Shown: piece by piece, positions 34,102 through 44,174 of the stretch
Layout: each line of letters starts with the position of its first letter
Numbering within the stretch: position 1 is the stretch's first letter
Assembly (NCBI GenBank): GCA_947179325.1
Contig: CAMXAU010000002.1
Coordinates: 1-64,000, forward strand
Length of the DNA: 64,000 nt
DNA from: an uncultured Bacteroidales bacterium
GTDB lineage: Bacteria; Bacteroidota; Bacteroidia; Bacteroidales; UBA932
Reading direction: 5' to 3'
Position numbers and translations under genes: made by a program
The notes under the pieces: model-generated
Database searches by the model: none
Told to the model about the DNA's origin: nothing
Seen by the model: only the letters and a program-made list of their open reading frames with translations

Positions 34102-37014
34102 ATGGCAGATATCAGATTAAGTAAACTTACAAAACAATTCAATATAGGGCTTTCGACCCTTGTAGACTTCCTTGCCGGAAAAGGAGTGGAGGTGGAAATG
34201 AATCCGAATGCAAAGATTTCGGAGGAGTATCTCCCTGCAATCATGGATAAATTCGGAGAGGAGCAGAAGCTGAAACAGGATTCGGAGAAGGTAGCCATCA
34301 AGCTCAAGGAAATAATTGAGATGGGCACCAAGAAGAAGAACACCGACACTGTGGAGGAAGAATATGAACCAGTGCAGGAAATCATAATCAAGAGCAACAG
34401 CATTGCTCCTGAGACACCTGCTGCCAGACCTGAACCGGAGCCAGCACCTGAGCCTAAGGCTGAGCCTGCCCCGGCGCCTCAGCCTGAACCAGAACCAGTT
34501 CCGGCACCTGAGCCAATACCGGAACCGGAACCTGTAAAGGAGCCGGAGCCGCAGAAGCAGACAACCGGGTTCCAGGGTCCAAAGGTAATTGACAAGATTG
34601 ACCTTACAAGATTTGAGAAAAAGCCAGCTAAGAAGGAGGAGAGAGTATCCGTTCCAACCCCGGCGGAGACAACTCCTGCTCCAGAGCCTGCCAGGAAACC
34701 TAAAGTTGAACCAACAGAAAAACCTAAGGAAATGAACGCAGGAAAACCTGCACAGAAACAAGACAGGAGGCCTGAGAGCAGGCCTGAACAGAAACAGGAG
34801 CAGAGGCATGAGCCAAGGCAGATGAAAGTTGAGGTGCAGAAGCTCGCCGGCCCTGTTGTCGTCGACAAGATCGACCTCTCCAAATTCGACACAAAGAAGA
34901 GCAGCAACAAGAAGCGCGAGAGAATCGGCAAGGGAGGAAGCAAGATTGACGTGACCAAGGTACAGGCCGACAACAACGCAGGAAGAAAGGACAAGAAGGC
35001 CGATGACAATGCTAAAAAGAACAATTTCCGCGAAGACAGGAAGAACAAGAGGAACCGCGGGAATGACAGGTTCAAGCCTGCAATGACCGAGGCCGAGACT
35101 GAAGAGATGCAGAAGGAGATCCAGAAGCAGATCAAGGAGACATATGCACGTATGAACGAGAGCAAGGGAAAGAATAACTTCGGCGCAAAGCACCGCAAGG
35201 AAAAGAGAGAACTTGCCTCACAGAAGATGCAGGAGGAGATCGAGCTTCAGGAAATGGAGAAGAAGGTTCTGAAAGTGACAGAGTTCGTCACTGTAAATGA
35301 CCTTGCTACCCTGATGAACAACACTCCTGTGACAAAGGTCATAGGGGCCTGCATGAACCTCGGGCTTATGGTATCAATCAACCAGAGGCTTGATGCGGAG
35401 GCACTGGTCCTTGTGGCAGAGGAGTTCGGATACGAAGTGGAATTCGTGACTGCGGAACTTACAGAAGCCATAGAGCAGGAGGCAGAGGATGACGGCAACC
35501 TCACTCCAAGGCCACCTGTAATCACCGTCATGGGACACGTTGACCATGGCAAGACATCATTGCTGGACTACATAAGGAAGTCAAATGTCATCGCCGGAGA
35601 GGCGGGAGGAATTACACAGCACATCGGTGCATACAATGTGATTCTGCCTGACGGCAAGCGCATTACATTCCTTGACACCCCAGGACACGAAGCGTTTACC
35701 GCGATGCGTGCCCGTGGTGCAAAGATGACTGACCTTGCAATCATCATCATCGCCGCAGACGATGCGATAATGCCGCAGACGACTGAGGCAATAAACCACG
35801 CGCAGGCAGCCGGTGTACCTATGATCTTTGCAATCAACAAGATTGACAAGCCTGGAGCAAATCCGGACAAGATCAAGGAGCAGCTGGCGAACATGAACAT
35901 ACTTGTCGAGGACTGGGGAGGAAAATACCAGTGCCAGGAGATCTCTGCAAAGAAAGGAATCAATGTCGACAAGCTGCTTGACAAGGTTCTCCTTGAGGCG
36001 GAGCTGCTTGAGCTGAAGGCTAATCCTGAGAGAAGAGCCGTCGGTGCGGTAATCGAGTCTTCACTTGACAAGGGACGCGGATACCTCGCCACCATCCTCA
36101 TACAGAACGGTACAATGAGGGTCGGGGACATAATGCTCAGCGGATGCTTCACTGGAAGAGTAAAGGCCATGTTCAATGAGCGCGGCCAGAAAGTAGACGA
36201 GGCAGGTCCTTCTACACCTGTATCAGTGCTCGGGCTCAACGGTGCCCCTACAGCAGGAGAGACGTTCAATATCATGGCTGACGAGAAGGAGGCCAAGGAC
36301 ATCGCCAACAAGAGGGAGCAGCTTATAAGGATCCAGGGCATAAAGACCCAGAAGCACATGACCCTTGAGGAAATCGGAAGGCGCATTGCCATAGGAAACT
36401 TCAAGGAACTGAACATCATTGTAAAAGGTGACGTGGACGGTTCTATCGAGGCCCTTTCTGATTCATTGCTCAAACTTTCGACCGAGGAGGTACGTGTCAA
36501 TGTCATCCATAAGGCTGTCGGTGCAATCTCTGAATCCGATGTCCTGCTTGCGGCAGCATCCGATGCCATCATCATCGGCTTCCAGGTACGTCCTTCAGCA
36601 AATGCAAGAAGGCTGGCCGACAAAGAGGCTATCGAGATAAGGCTCTACTCTGTCATCTACGATGCAATCAACGAGGTCAAGAGCGGTATCGAAGGTATGC
36701 TTGAGCCAGAGGAGAAGGAGGAGATCACAGCTACTGCAGAGGTGCAGGAGACATTCAAGATCTCAAAGGTCGGGACAATTGCCGGATGTATTGTCAGGGA
36801 AGGAAAGCTCAGCAAGACATCGAAAGTGCGTGTAATCCGCGACGGCATTGTTGTCTACACCGGAGAGCTTGGGTCACTCAAGAGGTTCAAGGACGATGTA
36901 AAGGAAGTAAGTACAGGAATGGACTGCGGACTTAACATTGCCGGATACAATGACATAAAGGTCGGAGATATAATTGAGGCCTACACAATCATTGAAATCA
37001 AGAGGACACTGTAG
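34102..37014 (+). CDS. infB: Translation initiation factor IF-2
   Basis: IF-2 is the GTPase that places initiator tRNA on the 30S subunit. The 970-residue protein has an N-terminal IF2-N domain ([24 protein letters not shown]), then a long charged linker of about 320 residues with Pro-Glu-Ala repeats ([16 protein letters not shown]) and Lys-rich stretches. A second IF2-N like segment ([23 protein letters not shown]) precedes the GTPase: G1 [14 protein letters not shown]3 [16 protein letters not shown]4 [12 protein letters not shown]. Domains II-IV follow ([29 protein letters not shown]). It is followed by a strong terminator. Confidence 0.97.
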   Translation: MADIRLSKLTKQFNIGLSTLVDFLAGKGVEVEMNPNAKISEEYLPAIMDKFGEEQKLKQDSEKVAIKLKEIIEMGTKKKNTDTVEEEYEPVQEIIIKSNSIAPETPAARPEPEPAPEPKAEPAPAPQPEPEPVPAPEPIPEPEPVKEPEPQKQTTGFQGPKVIDKIDLTRFEKKPAKKEERVSVPTPAETTPAPEPARKPKVEPTEKPKEMNAGKPAQKQDRRPESRPEQKQEQRHEPRQMKVEVQKLAGPVVVDKIDLSKFDTKKSSNKKRERIGKGGSKIDVTKVQADNNAGRKDKKADDNAKKNNFREDRKNKRNRGNDRFKPAMTEAETEEMQKEIQKQIKETYARMNESKGKNNFGAKHRKEKRELASQKMQEEIELQEMEKKVLKVTEFVTVNDLATLMNNTPVTKVIGACMNLGLMVSINQRLDAEALVLVAEEFGYEVEFVTAELTEAIEQEAEDDGNLTPRPPVITVMGHVDHGKTSLLDYIRKSNVIAGEAGGITQHIGAYNVILPDGKRITFLDTPGHEAFTAMRARGAKMTDLAIIIIAADDAIMPQTTEAINHAQAAGVPMIFAINKIDKPGANPDKIKEQLANMNILVEDWGGKYQCQEISAKKGINVDKLLDKVLLEAELLELKANPERRAVGAVIESSLDKGRGYLATILIQNGTMRVGDIMLSGCFTGRVKAMFNERGQKVDEAGPSTPVSVLGLNGAPTAGETFNIMADEKEAKDIANKREQLIRIQGIKTQKHMTLEEIGRRIAIGNFKELNIIVKGDVDGSIEALSDSLLKLSTEEVRVNVIHKAVGAISESDVLLAAASDAIIIGFQVRPSANARRLADKEAIEIRLYSVIYDAINEVKSGIEGMLEPEEKEEITATAEVQETFKISKVGTIAGCIVREGKLSKTSKVRVIRDGIVVYTGELGSLKRFKDDVKEVSTGMDCGLNIAGYNDIKVGDIIEAYTIIEIKRTL

Positions 37015-37042
37015 TCTCCTAAATAGAGGAATATCATTCAGG

Positions 37043-37076
37043 CGGCGGCTTCCCGGCAACGGGAGCCGCCGTTTTG
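37043..37076 (+). terminator. Intrinsic terminator after infB
   Basis: CGGCGGCTTCCCG and CGGGAGCCGCCG (with one bulged T) enclose GCAA and are followed by TTTTG. It ends the rimP-nusA-infB unit before SusCD locus B. Confidence 0.85.
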
Positions 37077-37172
37077 CCGTATACACCACTGATATGCCAA
37101 TATATCACAATTGATAAGTATTATGCCTTAGCTGAATCCCTATTAAATGGCAGCATACATGCTTTAATTGAG

Positions 37173-37190
37173 TATTTTTGTTTATATTTG
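37173..37190 (+). promoter_or_regulatory. Tandem -7 elements before SusCD locus B
   Basis: Two TAnnTTTG matches lie 10 bases apart: TATTTTTG (37173-37180) and TATATTTG (37183-37190). The second is 57 bases before the SusC ATG. The rest of the 37077-37247 gap is A/T rich with no further signal that I can see and no nearby ECF sigma/anti-sigma pair. Confidence 0.55.
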
Positions 37191-37247
37191 CCACAGTTAG
37201 CAGTAAAAATCCCCATAGTAGCCCTATTGGTTACTATAATTAATTGA

Positions 37248-40200
37248 ATGGAAAGAAAATATCTATTTTGCATAGCAGCTGTTCTCCTTATGCTGCTGTC
37301 GTTTAAGATGCAGGGGCAGACAAATCCCCATGCGCAATCACCAGCCGGGACATCAAGAAATCTTGTCGGAGTCGTCAAGGATGAGCAGGGCAAAGGATTG
37401 CCTGGAGCCGTTGTCTACCTCAAGGACACACCTTCAAAAGGTACGGAGACTGACAGGTTCGGTAACTTCGAGCTTAAAGGCATTCCTGACGGAAAGCACA
37501 CGATAGTGTTCTCCATGCTCGGGATGACAGAAGTGGAAATTCTGTACACCGGCCAGGAAAGCGCAATAGTCACACTTGCAGAGGAAGCCACAAGCATTGA
37601 AGATGTTGTTGTCACCGGTATAATCACAAGGAACAGGAACAGCTTCACCGGCTCTGCATCCACTTTTTCAGGACAGGAGCTGAAGAACATCGGCACAACG
37701 AATATTCTCCAGAGCCTTAAGACACTGGAGCCGTCAATGACAATCGTGGAGAACACATTGCGCGGAGCAGACCCGAACACAATGCCTGACCTCGAGATCA
37801 GAGGCAAGACAAGCATTGTAGGAGAACTTGAATCAGACTATGACAATGTTCCCAACCAGCCTCTGTTCATTCTTGACGGCATGGAAGTCAGCATAGAGGC
37901 TATTGTAAACCTTAACATAGACAGGGTGAAGAGTGTCACCGTGCTGAAGGACGCTGCCTCCACTGCCATCTACGGTTCCAAGGCAGCAAACGGGGTAATT
38001 GTTGTCGAGACCATACCGCCCGAGCCCGGGCAGCTGAGGGTCAGCTATTCCGGAAACTTCGGGATACAGTTCCCCGACCTCAGCGACTACAACCTTATGA
38101 ACGCATCCGAAAAGCTCCAGTTCGAAAAACTTGCCGGAAGATATACCTCCAGGTCAGAGACTGAATCACCAGAACAGGATGCACTCGACGCCCTGTACTA
38201 TTCAAGGCTCAAGGCCGTACGCGAGGGCGTGGACTCCTATTGGCTGTCAGACCCTCTGCGTGTAGTGTTCAACCATTCGCACAACCTGTATGTAGATGGA
38301 GGAGACCAGAACATGCAGTATGGAATCGGTGTGAACTACGGCAATGACAAAGGTATAATGAAAGGGTCAGACAGGGATATCCTCGGCGGCGACATACAGG
38401 TAAGGTACCGCAAGAACAATTTCACATTTGCCAATAACTTCAATCTGTCAATGGTGAATGCGGATGTCGAGCCGGTATCATTCGACCAGTTTGCCAACGC
38501 CAATCCATACTACAGGAAAAGGAACGCGGACGGTTCAATCCCGCTGCTGCTGGAATCCACGGCAGTAGCCGGAACCACCATATACAACCCGCTGGCACTG
38601 TCCGGGATAACAAACACCAACCACACCAAGGACCTTTCCATCTCAGACCAGCTTGACCTGACATGGAGATTTCTCGGGGCATTCTCCCTGCGCGGGACAT
38701 TCGGCTTCACAAAGAGCATTTCCGAGACTGAGGCATTCAAGTCACCTGACCATCCGGACTTCACAGGAAGCATTGCAGACAAGAAAGGCCTTTACTCCGC
38801 AGACAAAAGCGACAGCTTCAACTATAACGGCAGGGTTGTCTTCAGCTATGGCAAACTTTTCAAGGGCCAGCACAATGTAAGCGCAAATGCCAGCTGGGAC
38901 TTCAGCAACAAGGACATTAAGCGCACCGGCTACAGCATAACTGGATTTGTCGGGGACCAGCACCAGAATCCGGCATTCTCGGCTGGATTCGACAAGGGCA
39001 CAAAGCCGGTATACTCCAATTCACGTTCACGTTCAACCGGATTCCTGCTGAGCGCAAACTACGCCTATAAGGGAAGATACATGATTGACCTCAACTACAG
39101 GCTGGACGGCTCATCCGTATTCGGGGCACAGAAAATGTTCACCGGCACATGGTCTTTGGGAGCGGCCTGGGACATAACAAATGAAAAATGGTTCAAGGCA
39201 GAATGGATCAGCTTCCTTAAGGTCAGATACTCAATCGGAAATCCCGGGAACCAGAATTTCGATGCATACATGTCCTCCGGAATATATGAATACAACCCTG
39301 ACTATACCAATATATTCGGAGAAAGCGCGATACTTTCAAAGGCGGCGAACAGGAACCTTGCATGGCAGAAGACACTTGACCAGAACTGGGGCCTTGACTT
39401 CACTGCCTGGCAGGACAGGATAAGGCTGACATTCGACTATTACCATAAGAACACCAATCCACTGCTGGTGTCAATTACACTGCCTCCTTCAGCCGGACAG
39501 ACAAGGGCATACACCAACCTTGGCGGACAGATTTCACAGGGTTTCTCCGGAATCCTCAATGTCATTGCGCTCAAGACAGAGACTATGAGGCTTGGTGTGA
39601 ACTTCTCATTCAGCCATAACACGTCAAGATATGTTGACATCGGCAACAGCCTTGAATTCATGAACCAGCATGGCAGTTCAGAGGTATTCAGAAGATATTA
39701 TGACGGGGCAAGCCCTGACGACATATGGGCAGTACGATCGCTCGGCATCGACCCGGCAACAGGACGCGAGATATTCCTTACCAGAACCGGGGAATATACA
39801 TTCCAGTACAATGCCGAGGATGAAGTGAAAGTCGGCTCTACAGCCCCTGACCTTGAAGGAATCATCGGGATGACATTCTACTACAAGCGATTCTCTGCAA
39901 GCATAAACTGCCGCTACCAGGCTGGAGGACAGATCTTCGCGTCCGCCCTTTACAACAAGGTAGAGAACCTCAGCGAACAGCAGCTTTACTACAACGTGGA
40001 CAGGAGAGCCTTATACGACAGATGGCAGAAGCCTGGAGACAATGCCATGTTCAAGGCAATCGACAATCTTGACACGACCCCGATGTCGTCACGCTTTGTA
40101 CTTGACAACAATGTGTTCTCCTTTGAATCTATTTCAGTAGGATATGACACAAATGCAAGATGGCTGCAGAAAATAAGGGTGCAGGGAGCGTCAATAAGGC

Positions 40201-40304
40201 TCTACGCCAACAACATCTGGAGAATATCATCTGTAAAGGAGGAGCGCGGGATCGAATATCCGTTCGCCAACAGCGTCTCAATGTCTATCAGCCTAAGATT
40301 CTAA
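37248..40304 (+). CDS. SusC/RagA family TonB-linked outer membrane transporter (locus B)
   Basis: A 1018-residue SusC-type importer and close paralogue of the locus A SusC. It has a signal peptide (IAAVLLMLLSFKMQGQ), a carboxypeptidase-D-regulatory-like domain (GVVKDEQGKGLPGAVVYLKD), TonB-box-like VEDVVVTG region, a plug with LQSLKTLEPSMTIVENTL, DLEIRGKTSIVGEL and VLKDAASTAIYGSKAANGVIV, and a barrel ending in MSISLRF. Differences from A are concentrated in the extracellular loops (for example after FANANPYYRKRN). SusD follows 4 bases after its stop. Cargo inferred to be a non-glycan ligand such as peptides, since a protease and no glycosidase is linked. Confidence 0.95.
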   Translation: MERKYLFCIAAVLLMLLSFKMQGQTNPHAQSPAGTSRNLVGVVKDEQGKGLPGAVVYLKDTPSKGTETDRFGNFELKGIPDGKHTIVFSMLGMTEVEILYTGQESAIVTLAEEATSIEDVVVTGIITRNRNSFTGSASTFSGQELKNIGTTNILQSLKTLEPSMTIVENTLRGADPNTMPDLEIRGKTSIVGELESDYDNVPNQPLFILDGMEVSIEAIVNLNIDRVKSVTVLKDAASTAIYGSKAANGVIVVETIPPEPGQLRVSYSGNFGIQFPDLSDYNLMNASEKLQFEKLAGRYTSRSETESPEQDALDALYYSRLKAVREGVDSYWLSDPLRVVFNHSHNLYVDGGDQNMQYGIGVNYGNDKGIMKGSDRDILGGDIQVRYRKNNFTFANNFNLSMVNADVEPVSFDQFANANPYYRKRNADGSIPLLLESTAVAGTTIYNPLALSGITNTNHTKDLSISDQLDLTWRFLGAFSLRGTFGFTKSISETEAFKSPDHPDFTGSIADKKGLYSADKSDSFNYNGRVVFSYGKLFKGQHNVSANASWDFSNKDIKRTGYSITGFVGDQHQNPAFSAGFDKGTKPVYSNSRSRSTGFLLSANYAYKGRYMIDLNYRLDGSSVFGAQKMFTGTWSLGAAWDITNEKWFKAEWISFLKVRYSIGNPGNQNFDAYMSSGIYEYNPDYTNIFGESAILSKAANRNLAWQKTLDQNWGLDFTAWQDRIRLTFDYYHKNTNPLLVSITLPPSAGQTRAYTNLGGQISQGFSGILNVIALKTETMRLGVNFSFSHNTSRYVDIGNSLEFMNQHGSSEVFRRYYDGASPDDIWAVRSLGIDPATGREIFLTRTGEYTFQYNAEDEVKVGSTAPDLEGIIGMTFYYKRFSASINCRYQAGGQIFASALYNKVENLSEQQLYYNVDRRALYDRWQKPGDNAMFKAIDNLDTTPMSSRFVLDNNVFSFESISVGYDTNARWLQKIRVQGASIRLYANNIWRISSVKEERGIEYPFANSVSMSISLRF

Positions 40305-40308
40305 TAAA

Positions 40309-41784
40309 ATGAACAGATATATAGCCTACATATCAATAATAGCGGCAGCCATGCTGGCATCCTCATGCAAGGCGTGGCTCAATGTGGATTCCGAAGACAG
40401 GATCCTTGAAGAAAGGCTCTTCAGCAGCACAGACGGATTCTATACCGCGCTGAACGGTGTCTACATTGACCTTGTCAATGCAAACCTGTATTCGGGGACA
40501 CTGGCCCCGTCAACACCGGACATCCTTGCACAATACTATGACACAAGTGCCGACACCCACACATACTCATCCCTCGCAGGATTCCAGGGAGAGGCAAAGC
40601 GAGTTGCTGTAAACGACATGTGGTCAAGGGCATACTTCCTTATCCTTAACGTGAACAAGATCATCGGGCATTGCGATGAACGCAAAGGGACTGTGCTCAA
40701 TGAACTGGACTATAGCATCATCAAGGGCGAATGCCTTGCGCTCCGCGCCCTGCTGCATTTCGAGATGCTGAGATATTTCGGTCCCGTGTTCTCTGTATCC
40801 CCCGGCGCAGATGCGATACCATACATGACGGACACTGACCCGAAAGTCAGTCCCGTCCTCTCCGGGACAGCAGTCATGGCAAGGCTCAATGCTGACCTTG
40901 AGGCATCGATGGGACTGCTGGCAGGAAGCGACCCTGTCATTGCCGGCGGCAAGAATGAGGTGGACAACGGCGGAAGAAACCTGTACGGGTTCCGTAACCT
41001 GAGGATGAACTATTTCGCAGTAAAGGCACTCGCGGCAAGGGTGAACATGTATCTCGGCTACCTGGAGAACTACCGTGGGAAAGCCCTGCAATATGCAGAA
41101 GAAGTAATCAGCGATGCTGCCAGGTTCTTCCCGTTCTCGACAAGGGAGGAGGCAAACGGACAGGCTGCCACAGGCAATGTCAACACCGCAGCCGAGGACA
41201 GGGTGCTTTCCTCAGATATACTGTTTGCAGTCTACAACATCAGGCGCGGAGAAGACATATACGAGAAATATTTCTACAATACCCTGGAGAGCAACAGGCT
41301 GCTGGCTATATCAGAAAGAGGCTACAGCAGCATGTTCCCGGAAGAGGGAGACCTCAGAACATTCCAGTGGGCGCGGAAGAGGGATGCACTCGGAAACGAT
41401 GTGGTCTGTCTCGTAAAATACGAGGCCATGGAAGTTGACGGAAAGAACTACCCGTACATGATTCCGGTCCTGAGAATGTCCGAGATGTACCTGATAGCCG
41501 CCGAATGCTACAATGCCTCAGGGGATACGGACCTTGCATACCGGAGGCTAAACACACTCCGCAATGCACGCCAGACCTCATCGGTGTCGACAGCCATTGA
41601 GGCTAATATAGAATATGAATATATCCGTGAATTTGCAGGAGAGGGCCAGCTGTTCTGGTACTACAAGAGAAAGAATGCACAGACAATCACTGCGATATAC
41701 GACAGAAGCAAGCCGGACATAACAGTCGGCACTGCAGGCTACCTGTTTGACCTGCCGCAGTCCGAGGACGGATTCAGGGATTAG
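40309..41784 (+). CDS. RagB/SusD family surface lipoprotein (locus B)
   Basis: A 491-residue SusD-type lipoprotein, partner of the preceding SusC. Lipobox near AMLASSCKAW (Cys about 20). Opening LNVDSEDRILEERLFSSTDGFYTALNGVYIDL matches SusD. The hallmark C-terminal motif is VLRMSEMYLIAAECYNASG and YRRLNTLRNARQ. It is colinear with the locus A SusD but clearly diverged. DUF4843 follows 38 bases later. Confidence 0.95.
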   Translation: MNRYIAYISIIAAAMLASSCKAWLNVDSEDRILEERLFSSTDGFYTALNGVYIDLVNANLYSGTLAPSTPDILAQYYDTSADTHTYSSLAGFQGEAKRVAVNDMWSRAYFLILNVNKIIGHCDERKGTVLNELDYSIIKGECLALRALLHFEMLRYFGPVFSVSPGADAIPYMTDTDPKVSPVLSGTAVMARLNADLEASMGLLAGSDPVIAGGKNEVDNGGRNLYGFRNLRMNYFAVKALAARVNMYLGYLENYRGKALQYAEEVISDAARFFPFSTREEANGQAATGNVNTAAEDRVLSSDILFAVYNIRRGEDIYEKYFYNTLESNRLLAISERGYSSMFPEEGDLRTFQWARKRDALGNDVVCLVKYEAMEVDGKNYPYMIPVLRMSEMYLIAAECYNASGDTDLAYRRLNTLRNARQTSSVSTAIEANIEYEYIREFAGEGQLFWYYKRKNAQTITAIYDRSKPDITVGTAGYLFDLPQSEDGFRD

Positions 41785-41822
41785 CAGAAAATGCGGATAA
41801 GAGTAAGACAAGACATAATGAA

Positions 41823-42578
41823 ATGAGACACAGGACATACATATACATACTGGCACTTGCTGCATCACTTATAGGATGCACATCAGGGCTTGATACCTAC
41901 AATGGGGTCTCCGGAGTATATTTCGCCATGAATTCCGGAAGCTCATATGCAAATGCAGACACGACATACCTCGAATCGTCCAGCCTGCCGTTCATCATCA
42001 CGTCAAGCCGCGATTCGGTATTCAATGTCAAGATAAAGATTCTTGGAGCAGTATCAACGCATGACAGGCATGTTTCAGTCAGGGTGGCTGAAGACATGTC
42101 GGACATACTTCCGGGAGACTATGAACCGCTTCAAGGCAGCTATGTCCTCCGTGCCGGCGAGGTGTTCGGCAGCATCCCGGTCAAGTTCCTGCGCACAGCG
42201 TCACTGGAGGGCCAGGAGAGGACCTTGACAATAGAGCTTGAAGAGAACAGCGACTTCTCCCTTCCTATCAGATACTGGCGCAACTCATCCACTGAGTATG
42301 TAAATGTGACAAGGCACTCCATCACCATCAGCGACAAATATGTACAGCTGCCAGGATATTCCACAAGCCATTTCGGACCGTTTTCAGAGAAGAAGATGAA
42401 GATTCTCCTGGAACTGTTTGACATGAAGCTGACAGATTTCAATGAGAGGCTGCCGCTTACAATGACAAAGGCCATGGGGCAGAAATTCGACAGATGGCTG
42501 CAGCAGCAGAAGCTCAAGGGAGAGACCGTATATGAAGAAGACGGGTCGGAGATGAAGGCAGGAGACTATATCTATTAG
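41823..42578 (+). CDS. DUF4843 lipoprotein (locus B)
   Basis: A 251-residue lipoprotein with lipobox ASLIGCTSG (Cys about 19). The mature part begins GVSGVYFAMNSGSS and includes FNVKIKILGAVSTHDRHVSVRV and GSIPVKFLRTASLEGQERTLTIELEEN, the DUF4843 features also seen in the locus A copy (VTVQLLGRPSAHDRNVSVTV). The conserved HDRxVSV motif links the two. Probably a third surface subunit of the transport complex; function unproven. Confidence 0.88.
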   Translation: MRHRTYIYILALAASLIGCTSGLDTYNGVSGVYFAMNSGSSYANADTTYLESSSLPFIITSSRDSVFNVKIKILGAVSTHDRHVSVRVAEDMSDILPGDYEPLQGSYVLRAGEVFGSIPVKFLRTASLEGQERTLTIELEENSDFSLPIRYWRNSSTEYVNVTRHSITISDKYVQLPGYSTSHFGPFSEKKMKILLELFDMKLTDFNERLPLTMTKAMGQKFDRWLQQQKLKGETVYEEDGSEMKAGDYIY

Positions 42579-42581
42579 AAG

Positions 42582-44144
42582 ATGAAAGGGATACACATAC
42601 ATACCTATTTACGTTCACAGGCAATCCGGGCATTTGCGGGAGCCATTGCCACGGTGCTCTGCATGATTGCAGCCAATTCATGCTTCAAGGACCTGGGGAA
42701 CTATGACTACACCGACATCAACCAGGCTGTGATCGGTGATGCCGGCTTTGAGGAGGAATATAATGTCAGGCTCAACGAGGACATACTCAGGATTGTCCCG
42801 GAGATATCATTCACCCTGGATCCGGAGGGGAAAGGAGACTACAGATACGAGTGGGTGGCTGTCGGGCAGAATTTCCTGCGCGGCCAGAGATTCACAATCG
42901 GGACAGAAAGAGACCTTGACTACCCGGTCAGGCTTGCCGCCGAGACATATATACTGTACCTGAAGGTTACAGATCCGGCTACAGACATGGTCTTCAGCAA
43001 AAGCGTAGGGCTCAACGTCATGTCATTGTACACTAAAGGATGGCTGCTCGCCGGCGAGGACAGCGAAGGCCGCGGACAGATAGACATGATTTCATTCAGC
43101 GGGACTACCCTGTTCCTGAAAAACGCGCTGACACTCCAGGAGGGACTTCAGCTGTCCCCTGTCAACCTTGTATGGATAGACAACGATGAATACACATCCG
43201 AGGACCGGCTATATGCGGCAACTGCCTCCGGGACATACAAATTCGACAGGGAGAGCTTCACAGGCTCCCCATACACAGACCTTAAATATTCATTTGCACT
43301 TGCCCCTGACGGTAGCGGCATAATGACCGACTGCCAGAAAATCAGCGACAAGAGGCATGTCATAATCGTTGACGGGCGCGCATATGAGGTAAGCTCCGAA
43401 GGTGGAATGATAGGCAATACATTCAGCTACACAGAGAGCGGCTCCGAATTCGAGGCTGCCCCCCAGATGATCTGCAACCACAGGCAGATTGACGTAAGGA
43501 CATTCGGGTTCTACGACATGACAGGAAGGAGATTCGGCTACATCAGCGGCATGACAGTAAAGAACACAGTCATGCCAGGAGACGGCGAAAACGACCTCTG
43601 GAGCTGGAATACCGCCACTGAGTTCAGCTCAGGCCTTGATTTCGTAGCCGCCATAGAATCATTTTTCAGCAACGGCCAGACAACAGTGGTCATGCAGGAC
43701 CCGGAAAACGGCGACAGATGGATGTACTGCATAACTGCAGAGCGGTCCGGCTCCCTCAGCAAGGGCATAAGGTGCAAGGCTGACATGTCCATAGCGACAG
43801 ACTTTGACAAGGCCGGGAACTTTATCATCACGACAAACCACGGATATATGCTCTACAGTGCAGGGAACAGGCTTTACGGATATAATTTCAGGAAATCGCC
43901 GCAGGAATGCACGCTGCTGAAAGAGTTCAGCGCCCCTGTCACATGCATGAAAGCGGATCTCGTGACAGACGAGCAATACCAGGACAACTTCTATGTCGCG
44001 ACTTACGATGATGCTGTACCGGAAAGTGGAGTGCTGTACAAGTTCCACGTCACAGACTCGCCTGACAAGATAGGAATCGAGCAGCAGGAATGCTGGGAGA
44101 AAGGCTTCCTCAAGATACACAGTATCTGCTACAAGGAATTTTAG
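42582..44144 (+). CDS. PKD-like family lipoprotein (locus B)
   Basis: A 520-residue lipoprotein beginning 3 bases after the DUF4843 stop. The lipobox is in MIAANSCFKDLGNYDYTDIN; the DLGNY...D motif right after the lipidated Cys is shared with locus A (DLGNYTYHD). A PKD-like domain contains YRYEWVAVGQNFLRGQRFTIGTERDLDYPVRL. The rest has repeated strands such as TKGWLLAGEDSEGRGQIDMIS and a Cys-containing late segment FSAPVTCMKADLV. Surface exposed accessory subunit is the likely role. Confidence 0.85.
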   Translation: MKGIHIHTYLRSQAIRAFAGAIATVLCMIAANSCFKDLGNYDYTDINQAVIGDAGFEEEYNVRLNEDILRIVPEISFTLDPEGKGDYRYEWVAVGQNFLRGQRFTIGTERDLDYPVRLAAETYILYLKVTDPATDMVFSKSVGLNVMSLYTKGWLLAGEDSEGRGQIDMISFSGTTLFLKNALTLQEGLQLSPVNLVWIDNDEYTSEDRLYAATASGTYKFDRESFTGSPYTDLKYSFALAPDGSGIMTDCQKISDKRHVIIVDGRAYEVSSEGGMIGNTFSYTESGSEFEAAPQMICNHRQIDVRTFGFYDMTGRRFGYISGMTVKNTVMPGDGENDLWSWNTATEFSSGLDFVAAIESFFSNGQTTVVMQDPENGDRWMYCITAERSGSLSKGIRCKADMSIATDFDKAGNFIITTNHGYMLYSAGNRLYGYNFRKSPQECTLLKEFSAPVTCMKADLVTDEQYQDNFYVATYDDAVPESGVLYKFHVTDSPDKIGIEQQECWEKGFLKIHSICYKEF

Positions 44145-44174
44145 GGAATATAAACACAACAACAGGTTTTAATA

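Noticed and set aside
34425-34560. Tandem Pro-Glu-Ala repeat in infB as a possible mobile repeat
   Set aside because: It is the flexible linker of IF-2, expected in this family.
34117-35193. A 358-residue minus-strand ORF opposite infB
   Set aside because: It is the complement of the Pro/Glu/Ala and Lys-rich linker; Leu/Arg composition is an artefact and the infB frame is certain.
35568-36623. A 351-residue minus-strand ORF opposite infB
   Set aside because: Ser/Ala-rich antisense of the GTPase domain; no start context or known motif.
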